Assembly: GCA_002344345.1 (NCBI GenBank)
Contig: DDTL01000178.1
Coordinates: forward strand, 1-16,722
Length of the DNA stretch: 16,722 nt
Source: Saprospiraceae bacterium UBA2365
Lineage (GTDB): Bacteria; Bacteroidota; Bacteroidia; Chitinophagales; Saprospiraceae
Reading direction: 5' to 3'
Shown: positions 1-7,154 of the stretch, piece by piece
How positions within the stretch are numbered: position 1 is the stretch's first letter
How the letters are laid out: each line of letters opens with the position of its first letter
The notes under the pieces: generated by a model
What the model was told of the DNA's origin: nothing
The model's input: the letters and a program-made list of their open reading frames with translations, nothing else
The model's database searches: none
Program-made: the position numbers and the translations under genes

Positions 1-2
1 CC

Positions 3-2390
3 GGGTCTTTAAGTTGGGTAAGCCCATCTTCAGGAACGGTAACTTCGGTTTCGGGTTCAGCCCCTATTTCTGTTGCCAACGGAACTACTACGCCGGCTAT
101 TTCTATTTCTCCGGCTACCACTTCATCAGCCGGAAGCATGAGCGCTGCCGATAAAACCAGGCTGGATGGTCTGGTGAGCAGTCAGTGGACGACCAGCGGT
201 TCTAATATTTACTACAATGCAGGGAATGTGGGTATTGGTACATCAACCACCAATGCTCAGTTGCAATTGGGCAATACAGTGATAAACCGCAAAATCGTAT
301 TGTACCAGGAGACTGACAACGACCATCAGTTTTTTGGCTTTGGAGTAAATAGCAATACATTGCGTTATCAGGTATTAAGCGGATCAGATAGCCACGTTTT
401 TTATGCAGGTACATCTGCCACTACTTCAAACGAATTATTCAGGATTAACGGCACTGGCGAAGTAGTGATACCTGCTTTAAGTATGGCGGGTGTCCTGCTG
501 AATGATGCTACAGGCACCGTAAGCAGTTCGGTTGGGACAAGCGGGCAGGTGCTTACAACAAATGGCAGTGGAGGTATCAGCTGGACAACTGCTGGAACAG
601 GGACAGTTGCGGGAGTTACCGGAACAGCACCAATAGTTTCATCTGGGGGAAACTCTCCGGATATTTCCATCTCGCCAGCTTCAAGCAGCGCCGCCGGAAG
701 CATGAGCGCCGCCGATAAAAGCAAGCTTGATGCTATTTCGGGAACAAACACCGGCGACCAGATTATTTCGTTGACCGGTGATGTTACCGGTTCCGGGACC
801 GGAAGTTTTGCTGCAACCATTTCATCGGCTTCGGTGAGCAATTCCAAGCTGGCAAATATGGCTGCCAATACTATAAAAGTGAATAATACATCATCTACTG
901 CCTCTCCATCCGACTTATCCATCACAACCAATACTTTTCCGGCAAGGAGCAGCACAGGAAATATTGCTGCAAAACCAGTTACCGACTTTGCACTTACTAT
1001 TCTGGACGATGCCAATGCATCCATCGTAAGAACAACCATAGGGGCTGGAACTGGTAATGGAACGGTAACTTCCGTTAGTGGCACTTCTCCAATTTCGGTT
1101 GCTACAGGAACAAGCACCCCTGTAATTTCAATTGATGCTGCCACCACTGCATCAGCAGGAAGCATGAGCGCTGCCGATAAAAGCAAACTGGACGGTCTTG
1201 TTAACAGCCAGTGGGCCACAAGCGGTTCAAACATTTATTATAGTACAGGGAATGTTGGTATTGGAATATCATCACCGACACAAAAGCTTGAGGTAGCTGG
1301 AAGTGTATTCATTCCTTCAGGGTCATCCTATTGGATAGGCAATGCCACCGACGCAGGAAACAGACTGCGATTGCACCAGAACAACTCAAATGCCTATGTC
1401 GATTGGGGAGAAGAAAATCTTTTCTTTCGTTCAGGTGCTTCATCAGCAACTAATAGGGTTGTGTTTACAAGCACCGGCAGAGTGGGCATCGGAACCACAA
1501 CACCAAAAGCTACCCTTGATCTGGGAAACAGCACTTCGAACCGGAAAATGGTAATGTGGCAAAATATTGATAACGATCATCAGTTTTATGGCTTAGGTGT
1601 AAACAGCAATACTTTCCGTTATCAGTTGCCCGGAACCACAGATAGTCATGTTTTTTATGCCGGAACTTCAGCAACCACATCCGATGAATTGTTCAGAATA
1701 AAAGGCTCAGGTGAAGTGGTGATACCTGCATTCACAACTGCCGGTATTGTACAAAACGATGCCACAGGAAAATTAAGCAGCACCCCCGGTACTGCCACCG
1801 GCCAGATGCTTTACTGGAACGGAACAGCCTGGGTTACTGTGGCTGCCGGGCAAAACGGGCAAATACTGACCATGGTAAATGGAGTTCCTACCTGGATGAA
1901 TAATTATGCTTTAGATATCGGTGATTATCATCAGGGAGGTATTATAGCCTATTTCCTTCAACCAGGCGATCCTGGCTATGATGCCAATGTATTGCATGGT
2001 ATTATTGCTGCACCAGCCGACCAAACCAATGCAACATGGGGTTGTTATGGGACTGATCTGCAAGGCGCCGAAGCCACTGCATTAGGAACCGGGGCTCAGA
2101 ACACACTCGATATCATATCAGGTTGCAGCACCGCCGGCATTGCTGCCAGAATATGCAACGACCTTGTGTTGAACGGATACAGCGACTGGCATTTGCCCAG
2201 TAAAGATGAACTCAATAAGCTTTATCTTTACAAGGATTCAATTGGTGGTTTTGCCTCTTCTTGGTATTGGAGTTCCTCAGAATGGTATACCAGTATGTAT
2301 TATGCATGGTTACAGAATTTCTCCTCCGGTCAACAAACCGTTGATAATAAGAGTACAAGTTTTAGTGTTCGTGCAATCCGATATTTTTAA
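3..2390 (+). CDS. Large modular cell-surface protein, C-terminal part, with DUF1566/FISUMP-type C-terminal domain (5' end outside window)
   Basis: The reading frame is open from base 3 to the TAA at 2388-2390 (795 codons) and no start is visible. The first ATG at 138 lies inside a repeat module that has already begun at base 33, so it is internal. The visible protein is Ser/Thr/Gly-rich and low in charge. It carries three SAGSMSAADK segments (around 129, 690 and 1161), three NVGIG/RVGIG motifs typical of Bacteroidota surface and tail-fibre-like proteins, and two long duplicated modules. The last 150 residues (about 1920-2390) form a separate domain with GDYHQGGIIAYF, WGCYGTDL, GYSDWHLPSKDEL, WYWSSSEW and a final SFSVRAIRYF. 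These are hallmarks of the DUF1566 / fibrobacter-succinogenes major-paralogous domain with a C-type-lectin-like fold. Probable role is an exported adhesin or structural surface protein; ligand and secretion route are unknown. No C-terminal sorting tail follows the domain. Confidence 0.85.
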   Translation, partial: GSLSWVSPSSGTVTSVSGSAPISVANGTTTPAISISPATTSSAGSMSAADKTRLDGLVSSQWTTSGSNIYYNAGNVGIGTSTTNAQLQLGNTVINRKIVLYQETDNDHQFFGFGVNSNTLRYQVLSGSDSHVFYAGTSATTSNELFRINGTGEVVIPALSMAGVLLNDATGTVSSSVGTSGQVLTTNGSGGISWTTAGTGTVAGVTGTAPIVSSGGNSPDISISPASSSAAGSMSAADKSKLDAISGTNTGDQIISLTGDVTGSGTGSFAATISSASVSNSKLANMAANTIKVNNTSSTASPSDLSITTNTFPARSSTGNIAAKPVTDFALTILDDANASIVRTTIGAGTGNGTVTSVSGTSPISVATGTSTPVISIDAATTASAGSMSAADKSKLDGLVNSQWATSGSNIYYSTGNVGIGISSPTQKLEVAGSVFIPSGSSYWIGNATDAGNRLRLHQNNSNAYVDWGEENLFFRSGASSATNRVVFTSTGRVGIGTTTPKATLDLGNSTSNRKMVMWQNIDNDHQFYGLGVNSNTFRYQLPGTTDSHVFYAGTSATTSDELFRIKGSGEVVIPAFTTAGIVQNDATGKLSSTPGTATGQMLYWNGTAWVTVAAGQNGQILTMVNGVPTWMNNYALDIGDYHQGGIIAYFLQPGDPGYDANVLHGIIAAPADQTNATWGCYGTDLQGAEATALGTGAQNTLDIISGCSTAGIAARICNDLVLNGYSDWHLPSKDELNKLYLYKDSIGGFASSWYWSSSEWYTSMYYAWLQNFSSGQQTVDNKSTSFSVRAIRYF
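33..239 (+). repeat. Module A, copy 1 (in-frame 207-bp intragenic duplication)
   Basis: This encodes GTVTSVSG through NVGIG. The same module recurs at 1059-1265 with identical length (207 bp) and a conserved residue pattern including PISVA, SAGSMSAADK, LDGLV, SQW and TSGSNIYY. It is direct evidence that the surface protein grew by internal duplication. Confidence 0.85.
270..476 (+). repeat. Module B, copy 1 (in-frame 207-bp intragenic duplication)
   Basis: This encodes the segment with NRK, DNDHQF, GVNSNT, DSHVFYAGTSATTS, ELFRI and GEVVIPA. The same ordered motifs recur at 1524-1730 with equal length and many synonymous differences, so the protein pattern has been kept by selection. Confidence 0.85.
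1059..1265 (+). repeat. Module A, copy 2
   Basis: Second 207-bp copy of the module at 33-239, in the same frame. A partial, diverged third relative (GTVAGVTG, then AAGSMSAADKSKLD) lies around 600-735. Confidence 0.85.
1524..1730 (+). repeat. Module B, copy 2
   Basis: Second 207-bp copy of the module at 270-476. The A-to-A offset is 1026 bp and the B-to-B offset 1254 bp. The difference comes from an extra NVGIG segment (about 1257-1500) inserted between A and B in the second half. Confidence 0.85.
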
Positions 2391-2714
2391 TTGGCCGCCT
2401 CTTAAAGGTAGGTTATACACTTTATTAGCATAATTTTGTAGATGAGTCCTTATTCATTAAACAAATAATAAAGGATCATAAACAGGATTCCTATAATCAT
2501 ATTTAAGTCACTGATGGTACTTTCGCAGTATCCCGATGCGCAGTTTGCAATTGTACCAACGGATACTGATGTTGAAAGTAAAACAGGAAAGCTTAGTTGC
2601 ATAGCCTGGCAGATCGCCTACCACCTGTTGACCGGTGTTGCGGGCTCAATTACTGAAGGTGTTCAGCAGGTGTTAAAAGATTCCATTGAGAATGTAGTAG
2701 TGTTGTTATGTTAG
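2391..2714. other. Non-coding spacer after the surface-protein gene
   Basis: About 320 bases with no recognised gene. A 66-codon open frame at 2514-2714 on the + strand resembles no family I know, lacks a good ribosome site and runs straight into the tandem array, so it is not annotated. No clear terminator hairpin follows the stop at 2390. Confidence 0.5.
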
Positions 2715-2920
2715 CCATGAATTGCCAGCCGCTTTACCCATGAATTGCCAGCCGCTTTACCCATGAATTGCCTGCTGCTTTACCCATGAATTGCCGACTG
2801 CGAATGCCATGAATTTCCGACTGCTTTACCCGTGAATTGCCGGCTGCTTTACCCATGAATTGCCGGTTGCTTTACCCATGAATTGCCGGTTGCTTTACCC
2901 ATGAATTGCCGGCTGCTTTA
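2715..2920. repeat. Tandem array of nine 23-bp units
   Basis: Nine consecutive units start at 2715, 2738, 2761, 2784, 2807, 2830, 2853, 2876 and 2899 (the last has 22 bases). The consensus is ccatgaattgcc, then a variable ggctgc-like hexamer, then tttac. Units 1 and 2 are identical, units 7 and 8 are identical, and the fourth ends in gaatg instead of tttac. The period is not a multiple of three, so the reading frame shifts at each unit and the array cannot encode a repeated peptide. There are no spacers, so it is not a CRISPR array. Confidence 0.95.
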
Positions 2921-2949
2921 GCACCCGGATATATTGGAGATAGTGCAAG

Positions 2950-2987
2950 GGCTTTAGCCAAAAACAGCTTCGCATTTGGCTAAAGCC
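2950..2987. repeat. Perfect 13-bp inverted repeat (REP-like hairpin)
   Basis: ggctttagccaaa at 2950-2962 pairs perfectly with its reverse complement at 2975-2987, leaving a 12-base loop. It sits 30 bases after the 23-bp array. No run of T follows on either strand, so an intrinsic terminator is not well supported. A dispersed palindromic (REP-type) element or RNA hairpin is the better reading. Confidence 0.8.
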
Positions 2988-3075
2988 TGGTTCAATAAAT
3001 CTTCAGCATTCAACATAAATGGGGCTGTAATTGAATAAATACGTCAAAATTATCTTAGCATACCTGAAGTTACCA

Positions 3076-3411
3076 GTGCCTGGGTAGTAATTATTCGTGC
3101 CTGAGTAGTAGGTACCCGAGCCTGAGTAGTAATTACCCGAACCTGAGTAGTAATTACCCGAACCTGAGTAGTAGTTTCTCAAGCCTGAGTAGTAGTTTAT
3201 TGTGCCAGGGTGGTAGTTTCTTGTGCCTGGGTGGTAGTTATCCGAGCCTGGGTAGTATTTATCCGAGTCTGGGTAGTAGTTCCCCGAGTCTGGGTAGTAG
3301 TTACTCGTGCCTGAGTAGTAGTTACTCGTGCCCGGGTAGTATTTTTCCGAGACCAGGTAGTAAAAGAATAAGATCGGGTAGTTGTTAAAACAGACCTGGG
3401 TAAGATCGGAT
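3076..3411. repeat. Degenerate tandem array of about sixteen 21-bp units
   Basis: Units of exactly 21 bases start at 3076 and continue every 21 bases to 3391. Units at 3076-3348 are clear (for example gagcctgagtagtaattaccc); those after 3349 decay. The core gggtagtag/gagtagta is nearly constant and the rest varies. Because 21 is a multiple of three, one frame on each strand stays open through the array (+ strand pattern SLSSNYP, - strand pattern NYYSGSG). Neither frame has an ATG start or ribosome site. Confidence 0.92.
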
Positions 3412-3764
3412 ATGCCGGTTTATAGGCTTTTGGATTTCAGGGTGATCATCAAAATTGTGGGACTTTGTTGGTCGAAATGTGATATGGTTAAATTCATATT
3501 AATTTCAGATTAATAATGGAAAGATACGTAGAAAATACAGCACATCGAATCTAAAGAAGAATGGGCAGAATATTAAAATAATAATTAATATGACATACTT
3601 TTTGGAATACGCCCTAATATGCAACTAGTTCTGAATTATTTTGACTTTCTATCGAAATGAATTCAGCAGAATTAATCCTGTAAGGATAAAATCTGTAACG
3701 CCATAAGTTCTCTTATGCATTTGATCATAAAGCTTTTTTAACACAGTATGATTCTCAGTGACTA
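3412..3764. other. AT-rich spacer without recognised features
   Basis: About 350 bases between the 21-bp array and the stop of the exported-protein gene. I see no gene. The only local symmetry is a 5-bp hairpin, atcct-gta-aggat, around 3675-3690. Confidence 0.5.
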
Positions 3765-4334
3765 TTATTTATCCTTTTGCCTGATATTTGTAGATAATTT
3801 ACTCAAACTGATCTCCATATTAAAGCATATTGTTGATTGATATAATACAGCCTTGTCCTGATATTCTGAAATATTATAAAGATCATGGAAACTTCTGAAG
3901 GTAAAACCAGTATTGATTCCTTCGCTTAATTCGAATCCGAATTTTATTTTACCGGTAATGCCAATATTATTACTAAAATCCGAGATATCTCCTGTGCTAA
4001 AATCTCTGTAGAGCCCACCGAAAGCAACATTAAAGAAACTTGAATTCGGATACTTTTTATAGAGACCCAATAACAAGCCCAATTCATGATATTGTTTACT
4101 AAAAGTAATATCGTTAATTTTTGTTCTTAAGCTTATATCATAACCAAAGAAAGTTTCAATAGAATAATGCTTATGGGTATAATTCAAATATGTGATATAT
4201 TTCGTTGACATTGTAGGTATTATTTTGGATGTCCCAAAATCATTATGGTTGAAACCAATATCAATACCAAAATTCAACTGAGCATTTAAATTAGCTGCAT
4301 ACATCAAAACCAATAAAAAAATAATTTTTTTCAT
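3765..4334 (-). CDS. Small exported protein, probable outer-membrane beta-barrel
   Basis: The 189-residue product starts at an ATG (4332-4334) with a textbook signal peptide: MKK, a hydrophobic stretch to about residue 14, and a likely signal peptidase I cut near LNA-QLN (residues 16-19). The mature part alternates short polar and aromatic/hydrophobic stretches (for example FGIDIGF, ITGKIKFGFEL, INTGFTFRSFHD), as expected for transmembrane beta-strands, and ends in an amphipathic strand, ICFNMEIS, before a short polar tail. The size fits Bacteroidota outer-membrane beta-barrel (OmpW/PF13568-like) proteins, but I recognise no specific family. It stands alone, flanked by spacers of more than 300 bases on both sides; its codons are AT-rich compared with mutB. 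Function unknown. Confidence 0.7.
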   Translation of the reverse strand: MKKIIFLLVLMYAANLNAQLNFGIDIGFNHNDFGTSKIIPTMSTKYITYLNYTHKHYSIETFFGYDISLRTKINDITFSKQYHELGLLLGLYKKYPNSSFFNVAFGGLYRDFSTGDISDFSNNIGITGKIKFGFELSEGINTGFTFRSFHDLYNISEYQDKAVLYQSTICFNMEISLSKLSTNIRQKDK

Positions 4335-4712
4335 TTCTAAAAAATCTAATAGTTAATTCCTACTTCCATTGTTACAGGCGAGTGGTTTCGGTGAATTTGC
4401 CCGCCAGCATCGGATCGATTCAAATTAAAGGTATCTCTATACTTATTTTAATTCAGGCTACCGGAAATTGAAAAAAACAAAGCCGATTTTAAATGCGGTT
4501 AATGAAATTTCCCTTAAATAATAATGATCGATGCTAACTTGATTATCTAATACAAATCTATATAAAAAATGACAATTAAAGAAGAAAGTACTCTCTTTTT
4601 AATACTGATCAATTTAACTATTTCTTAGAGAATTAAACAAGGTACACATTCTTTGATCATGGTTTGATGGGAATGATTATTTAGATTTTGTTTCCAACGT
4701 TGGGTACCAAAC
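4335..4712. other. Intergenic spacer
   Basis: About 380 AT-rich bases between the exported-protein gene (- strand, start 4334) and the lipoprotein remnant. It should hold the promoter for the - strand gene, but I found no exact TAnnTTTG match (CAAAnnTA on the + strand) close upstream of it. Nothing else recognised. Confidence 0.45.
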
Positions 4713-4900
4713 TCAATAATACCATTCCGGCTCCCAGTCAAACTCTCCGTCAGTCACTATTACTGTCTTGCTTTTATCTTTGGTCAGGGCAGTGGAGTGA
4801 AAAGAGCCATTGAAAATGTGATTGGTAGAATCGATCCTGGAAATATAAATTGAAAAGCATAGCAAAGGATCCAAAGAGTCAGTAAAATTGTATTGCATTT
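4713..4900 (-). pseudogene. 3' remnant of a DUF6252-like lipoprotein gene
   Basis: The - strand frame ending at 4713 gives about 60 residues with the pattern IYISRIDSTNHIFNGSFHST, then TVIVTDGEFD. This matches the C-terminal signature I know from DUF6252-type Bacteroidota lipoproteins (It-k-D-tt-n-k-i-i-s-G-tF-f-a ... v-t-d-G-x-F-D). A normal member is two to three times longer and begins with a lipoprotein signal. Here the frame reaches only to an ATG at 4968-4970, inside mutB, with no signal peptide, and it overlaps the mutB promoter. I infer a truncated gene whose 5' part was lost when mutB and its promoter came to lie here. The alternative is a chance open frame, which the family-like motif makes less likely. 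The upper boundary is approximate. Confidence 0.45.
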
Positions 4901-4921
4901 CCTTCCAAAAACGTACATTTG
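4893..4921 (+). promoter_or_regulatory. Bacteroidota-type promoter for mutB
   Basis: A TTG at 4893-4895 and TACATTTG at 4914-4921 are separated by 18 bases, matching the sigma-ABfr pattern TTG-N17-23-TAnnTTTG. A second TTG at 4888-4890 also fits, with a spacing of 23. Transcription should begin near 4928, giving a leader of about 17 bases before the ATG at 4945. This decides the mutB start. Confidence 0.65.
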
Positions 4922-4944
4922 TCCTTATTAGCAATTCTTTACGC

Positions 4945-7077
4945 ATGCGCAAACCTGATTTTAAAAACATCCAACCGGATTTTCATATTCCCGGATCAGT
5001 CAAAAACGATGTTCAGGAAACATGGCAAACTGCTGAAAATATCCTGGTCAAAAACCATTATTCCCGTGAGGATGTCAAATCTTTCCCTCACCTCAACAGC
5101 ATCGCCGGTGCGCCTCCTTTTCTTAGAGGTCCGTATCCGGCCATGTACACCGTTCAACCCTGGACCATCCGCCAGTACGCAGGATTCAGCACCGCAGAAG
5201 AAAGCAATGCCTTCTATCGCCGCAATCTCGCTGCCGGACAGAAAGGCCTTTCCGTAGCTTTCGATCTCGCTACCCATCGTGGCTACGACTCGGATCACCC
5301 ACGGGTAAAAGGCGATGTGGGCATGGCAGGCGTAGCCATAGACTCTGTCGAAGATATGAAAACACTGTTTGACGGAATCCCGCTCGACAAAATGAGCGTG
5401 TCCATGACCATGAACGGCGCGGTCATCCCCATCATGGCATTTTATATCGTCGCGGCGATGGAGCAGGGCGTTGCCCTCAAAGACCTTTCAGGTACCATAC
5501 AAAACGACATCCTTAAGGAGTTTATGGTGCGCAATACCTACATATATCCTCCGGCACCGTCCATCCGCATCATTTCGGATATTTTTGCCTTTACATCTGT
5601 TCATATGCCTAAGTTCAACTCCATCAGTATCAGCGGTTATCACATGCACGAAGCAGGCGCGCCCGCTGATCTGGAACTCGCTTATACACTGGCAGACGGA
5701 TTGGAATACATCAGGGCAGGCATCAAAGCAGGCCTTGATATCGATGATTTTGCCCCGCGTTTCTCTTTTTTCTGGGGTATCGGGATGAATTTTTTTATGG
5801 AAATCGCAAAACTGAGAGCTGCGCGCGTAGTCTGGACCGAGTTGGTAAGTCAGTTCCAACCCAAGAAAGAGAAATCCATGGCGCTGCGCACGCATTGCCA
5901 GACATCAGGATATAGCCTTACCGAACAGGATCCTTTCAATAATGTTGCCCGGACTACCATTGAAGCGATGGCAGCTGTGTTGGGAGGAACACAATCACTC
6001 CATACCAACTCACTGGACGAAGCGATCGCATTGCCCACAGATTTTTCTGCCAAAATTGCCCGGGATACACAGATCCTGTTACAAAAAAATACGGATATCA
6101 CCAAAACTGTGGATCCCTTCGGCGGCAGTTATTATGTCGAATACCTTACCGGGCAACTGATCGAAAAAGCCCGTGATCATATCAATGAGATAGAATCCAT
6201 CGGGGGAATGGCAAAAGCTATTGAAAAAGGCATTCCGAAAATGAGGATCGAACAGGCAGCTGCAAGGAAACAAGCCATGGTAGACAGCGGGCAACAAAAG
6301 ATCATCGGTGTCAACTCATACCAAAGAAACGTTGTTGCGTCTATCGATATACTGGAAGTGGACAATTCAAAAGTCCGTGAACAACAGATCAGTCAATTGG
6401 CCCAACTGAAAGCAGGAAGGAATGAAGTCATGGTGCAAAAATCCCTTCAGGCACTAACGGATTGTGCGAAATCAGGCAAGGGGAATCTATTGGAACTCGC
6501 CATCGATGCTGCCAGGCAACGGGCAAGTTTGGGTGAGATCTCTGATGCAATGAGCATTGTTTTTGGAAGGTATGAATTTAAATCAACGGTCATTCAGGGA
6601 GTTTATGGAGAAGCATTGAAAATGGATACACACTATAAAAAAGCACAGGAACTATCCAATGAGTTCGCTATTTTGTTCGGACGGCGTCCGAGGATCATGA
6701 TCGCAAAATTGGGCCAGGACGGTCACGACAGAGGTGCGAAGGTGATCGCAACGGGTTTTGCTGACATGGGTTTCGATGTGGACATCGGGAGCATGTTCCA
6801 GACACCGGAGGAAGCAGCGCGTCAGGCAGCAGAGAACGATGTGCATATTCTCGGTATTTCTTCACTTGCAGCAGGACACAAGACTTTGGTTCCCGAAACC
6901 ATTGATGCGCTCAAAGCCATTGGCAGGGAAGATATCCTGGTTGTGGTAGGTGGTGTTATTCCGGAAAGAGATTATGAATTTTTGTTCGACAAGGGTGTTG
7001 CCGGTGTGTTTGGTCCAGGTACCGTATTAAGCGAAGCGGCCATTGCACTACTCGGGATTTTAATGCCCAAAGCCTGA
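4945..7077 (+). CDS. mutB: Methylmalonyl-CoA mutase, large (catalytic) subunit
   Basis: Adenosylcobalamin-dependent enzyme interconverting succinyl-CoA and (R)-methylmalonyl-CoA in propionate metabolism, in the cytoplasm. The 710-residue product is close to the family norm and nearly collinear with human MUT. The N-terminal TIM-barrel domain carries WTIRQYAGFST (catalytic Tyr78), DLATHRGYDSD, GTIQNDILKEF, GYHMHEAG (His233, matching His244 of the Propionibacterium enzyme) and HCQTSGYSLTEQDP. The C-terminal cobalamin domain has K588, D592 and H594 in KLGQDGHDRG, then SSLAAGH (639-645) and VVVGGVIP. ATG 4945 is preferred over an upstream TTG (4888) because the promoter lies in between and MRKPDF begins like homologues. 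Odd points: Gln71 stands where a CoA-contacting Arg is usual, and no mutA or meaB lies beside it. Base composition is visibly more GC-rich than its neighbours. Confidence 0.96.
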   Translation: MRKPDFKNIQPDFHIPGSVKNDVQETWQTAENILVKNHYSREDVKSFPHLNSIAGAPPFLRGPYPAMYTVQPWTIRQYAGFSTAEESNAFYRRNLAAGQKGLSVAFDLATHRGYDSDHPRVKGDVGMAGVAIDSVEDMKTLFDGIPLDKMSVSMTMNGAVIPIMAFYIVAAMEQGVALKDLSGTIQNDILKEFMVRNTYIYPPAPSIRIISDIFAFTSVHMPKFNSISISGYHMHEAGAPADLELAYTLADGLEYIRAGIKAGLDIDDFAPRFSFFWGIGMNFFMEIAKLRAARVVWTELVSQFQPKKEKSMALRTHCQTSGYSLTEQDPFNNVARTTIEAMAAVLGGTQSLHTNSLDEAIALPTDFSAKIARDTQILLQKNTDITKTVDPFGGSYYVEYLTGQLIEKARDHINEIESIGGMAKAIEKGIPKMRIEQAAARKQAMVDSGQQKIIGVNSYQRNVVASIDILEVDNSKVREQQISQLAQLKAGRNEVMVQKSLQALTDCAKSGKGNLLELAIDAARQRASLGEISDAMSIVFGRYEFKSTVIQGVYGEALKMDTHYKKAQELSNEFAILFGRRPRIMIAKLGQDGHDRGAKVIATGFADMGFDVDIGSMFQTPEEAARQAAENDVHILGISSLAAGHKTLVPETIDALKAIGREDILVVVGGVIPERDYEFLFDKGVAGVFGPGTVLSEAAIALLGILMPKA

Positions 7078-7154
7078 TCAGCTAAAAAACTAAAGACTAA
7101 AAAGCTAAAAAATCTTAACCATATACAAAAATCAATGTTCAGTATTCAAAAAAA

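Noticed and set aside
401..1234. 277-codon open frame on the - strand inside the surface-protein gene
   Set aside because: It is antisense to a frame with clear family motifs and repeats; the translation is low-complexity Val/Ala/Leu/Pro, arising from Ser/Thr/Gly-rich codons read backwards.
2514..2714. 66-codon open frame on the + strand
   Set aside because: No recognisable motif, signal or ribosome site, and it ends at the first unit of the 23-bp array.
3200..3388. 62-codon frame of Ser/Gly/Pro heptads on the + strand
   Set aside because: It starts at a TTG in mid-array and is a by-product of the 21-bp period; the frame is open from 3068 without any ATG.
2715..3411. CRISPR array
   Set aside because: Both arrays are head-to-tail repeats without spacers, and no cas genes are present.
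2391..3764. Diversity-generating retroelement template repeat or reverse transcriptase
   Set aside because: No second copy of the 3' end of the surface-protein gene and no reverse-transcriptase motif is seen in this stretch.
4888..4944. 19-residue N-terminal extension of the mutase
   Set aside because: It would need a TTG start inside the predicted promoter and gives residues unlike homologues; ATG 4945 fits better.
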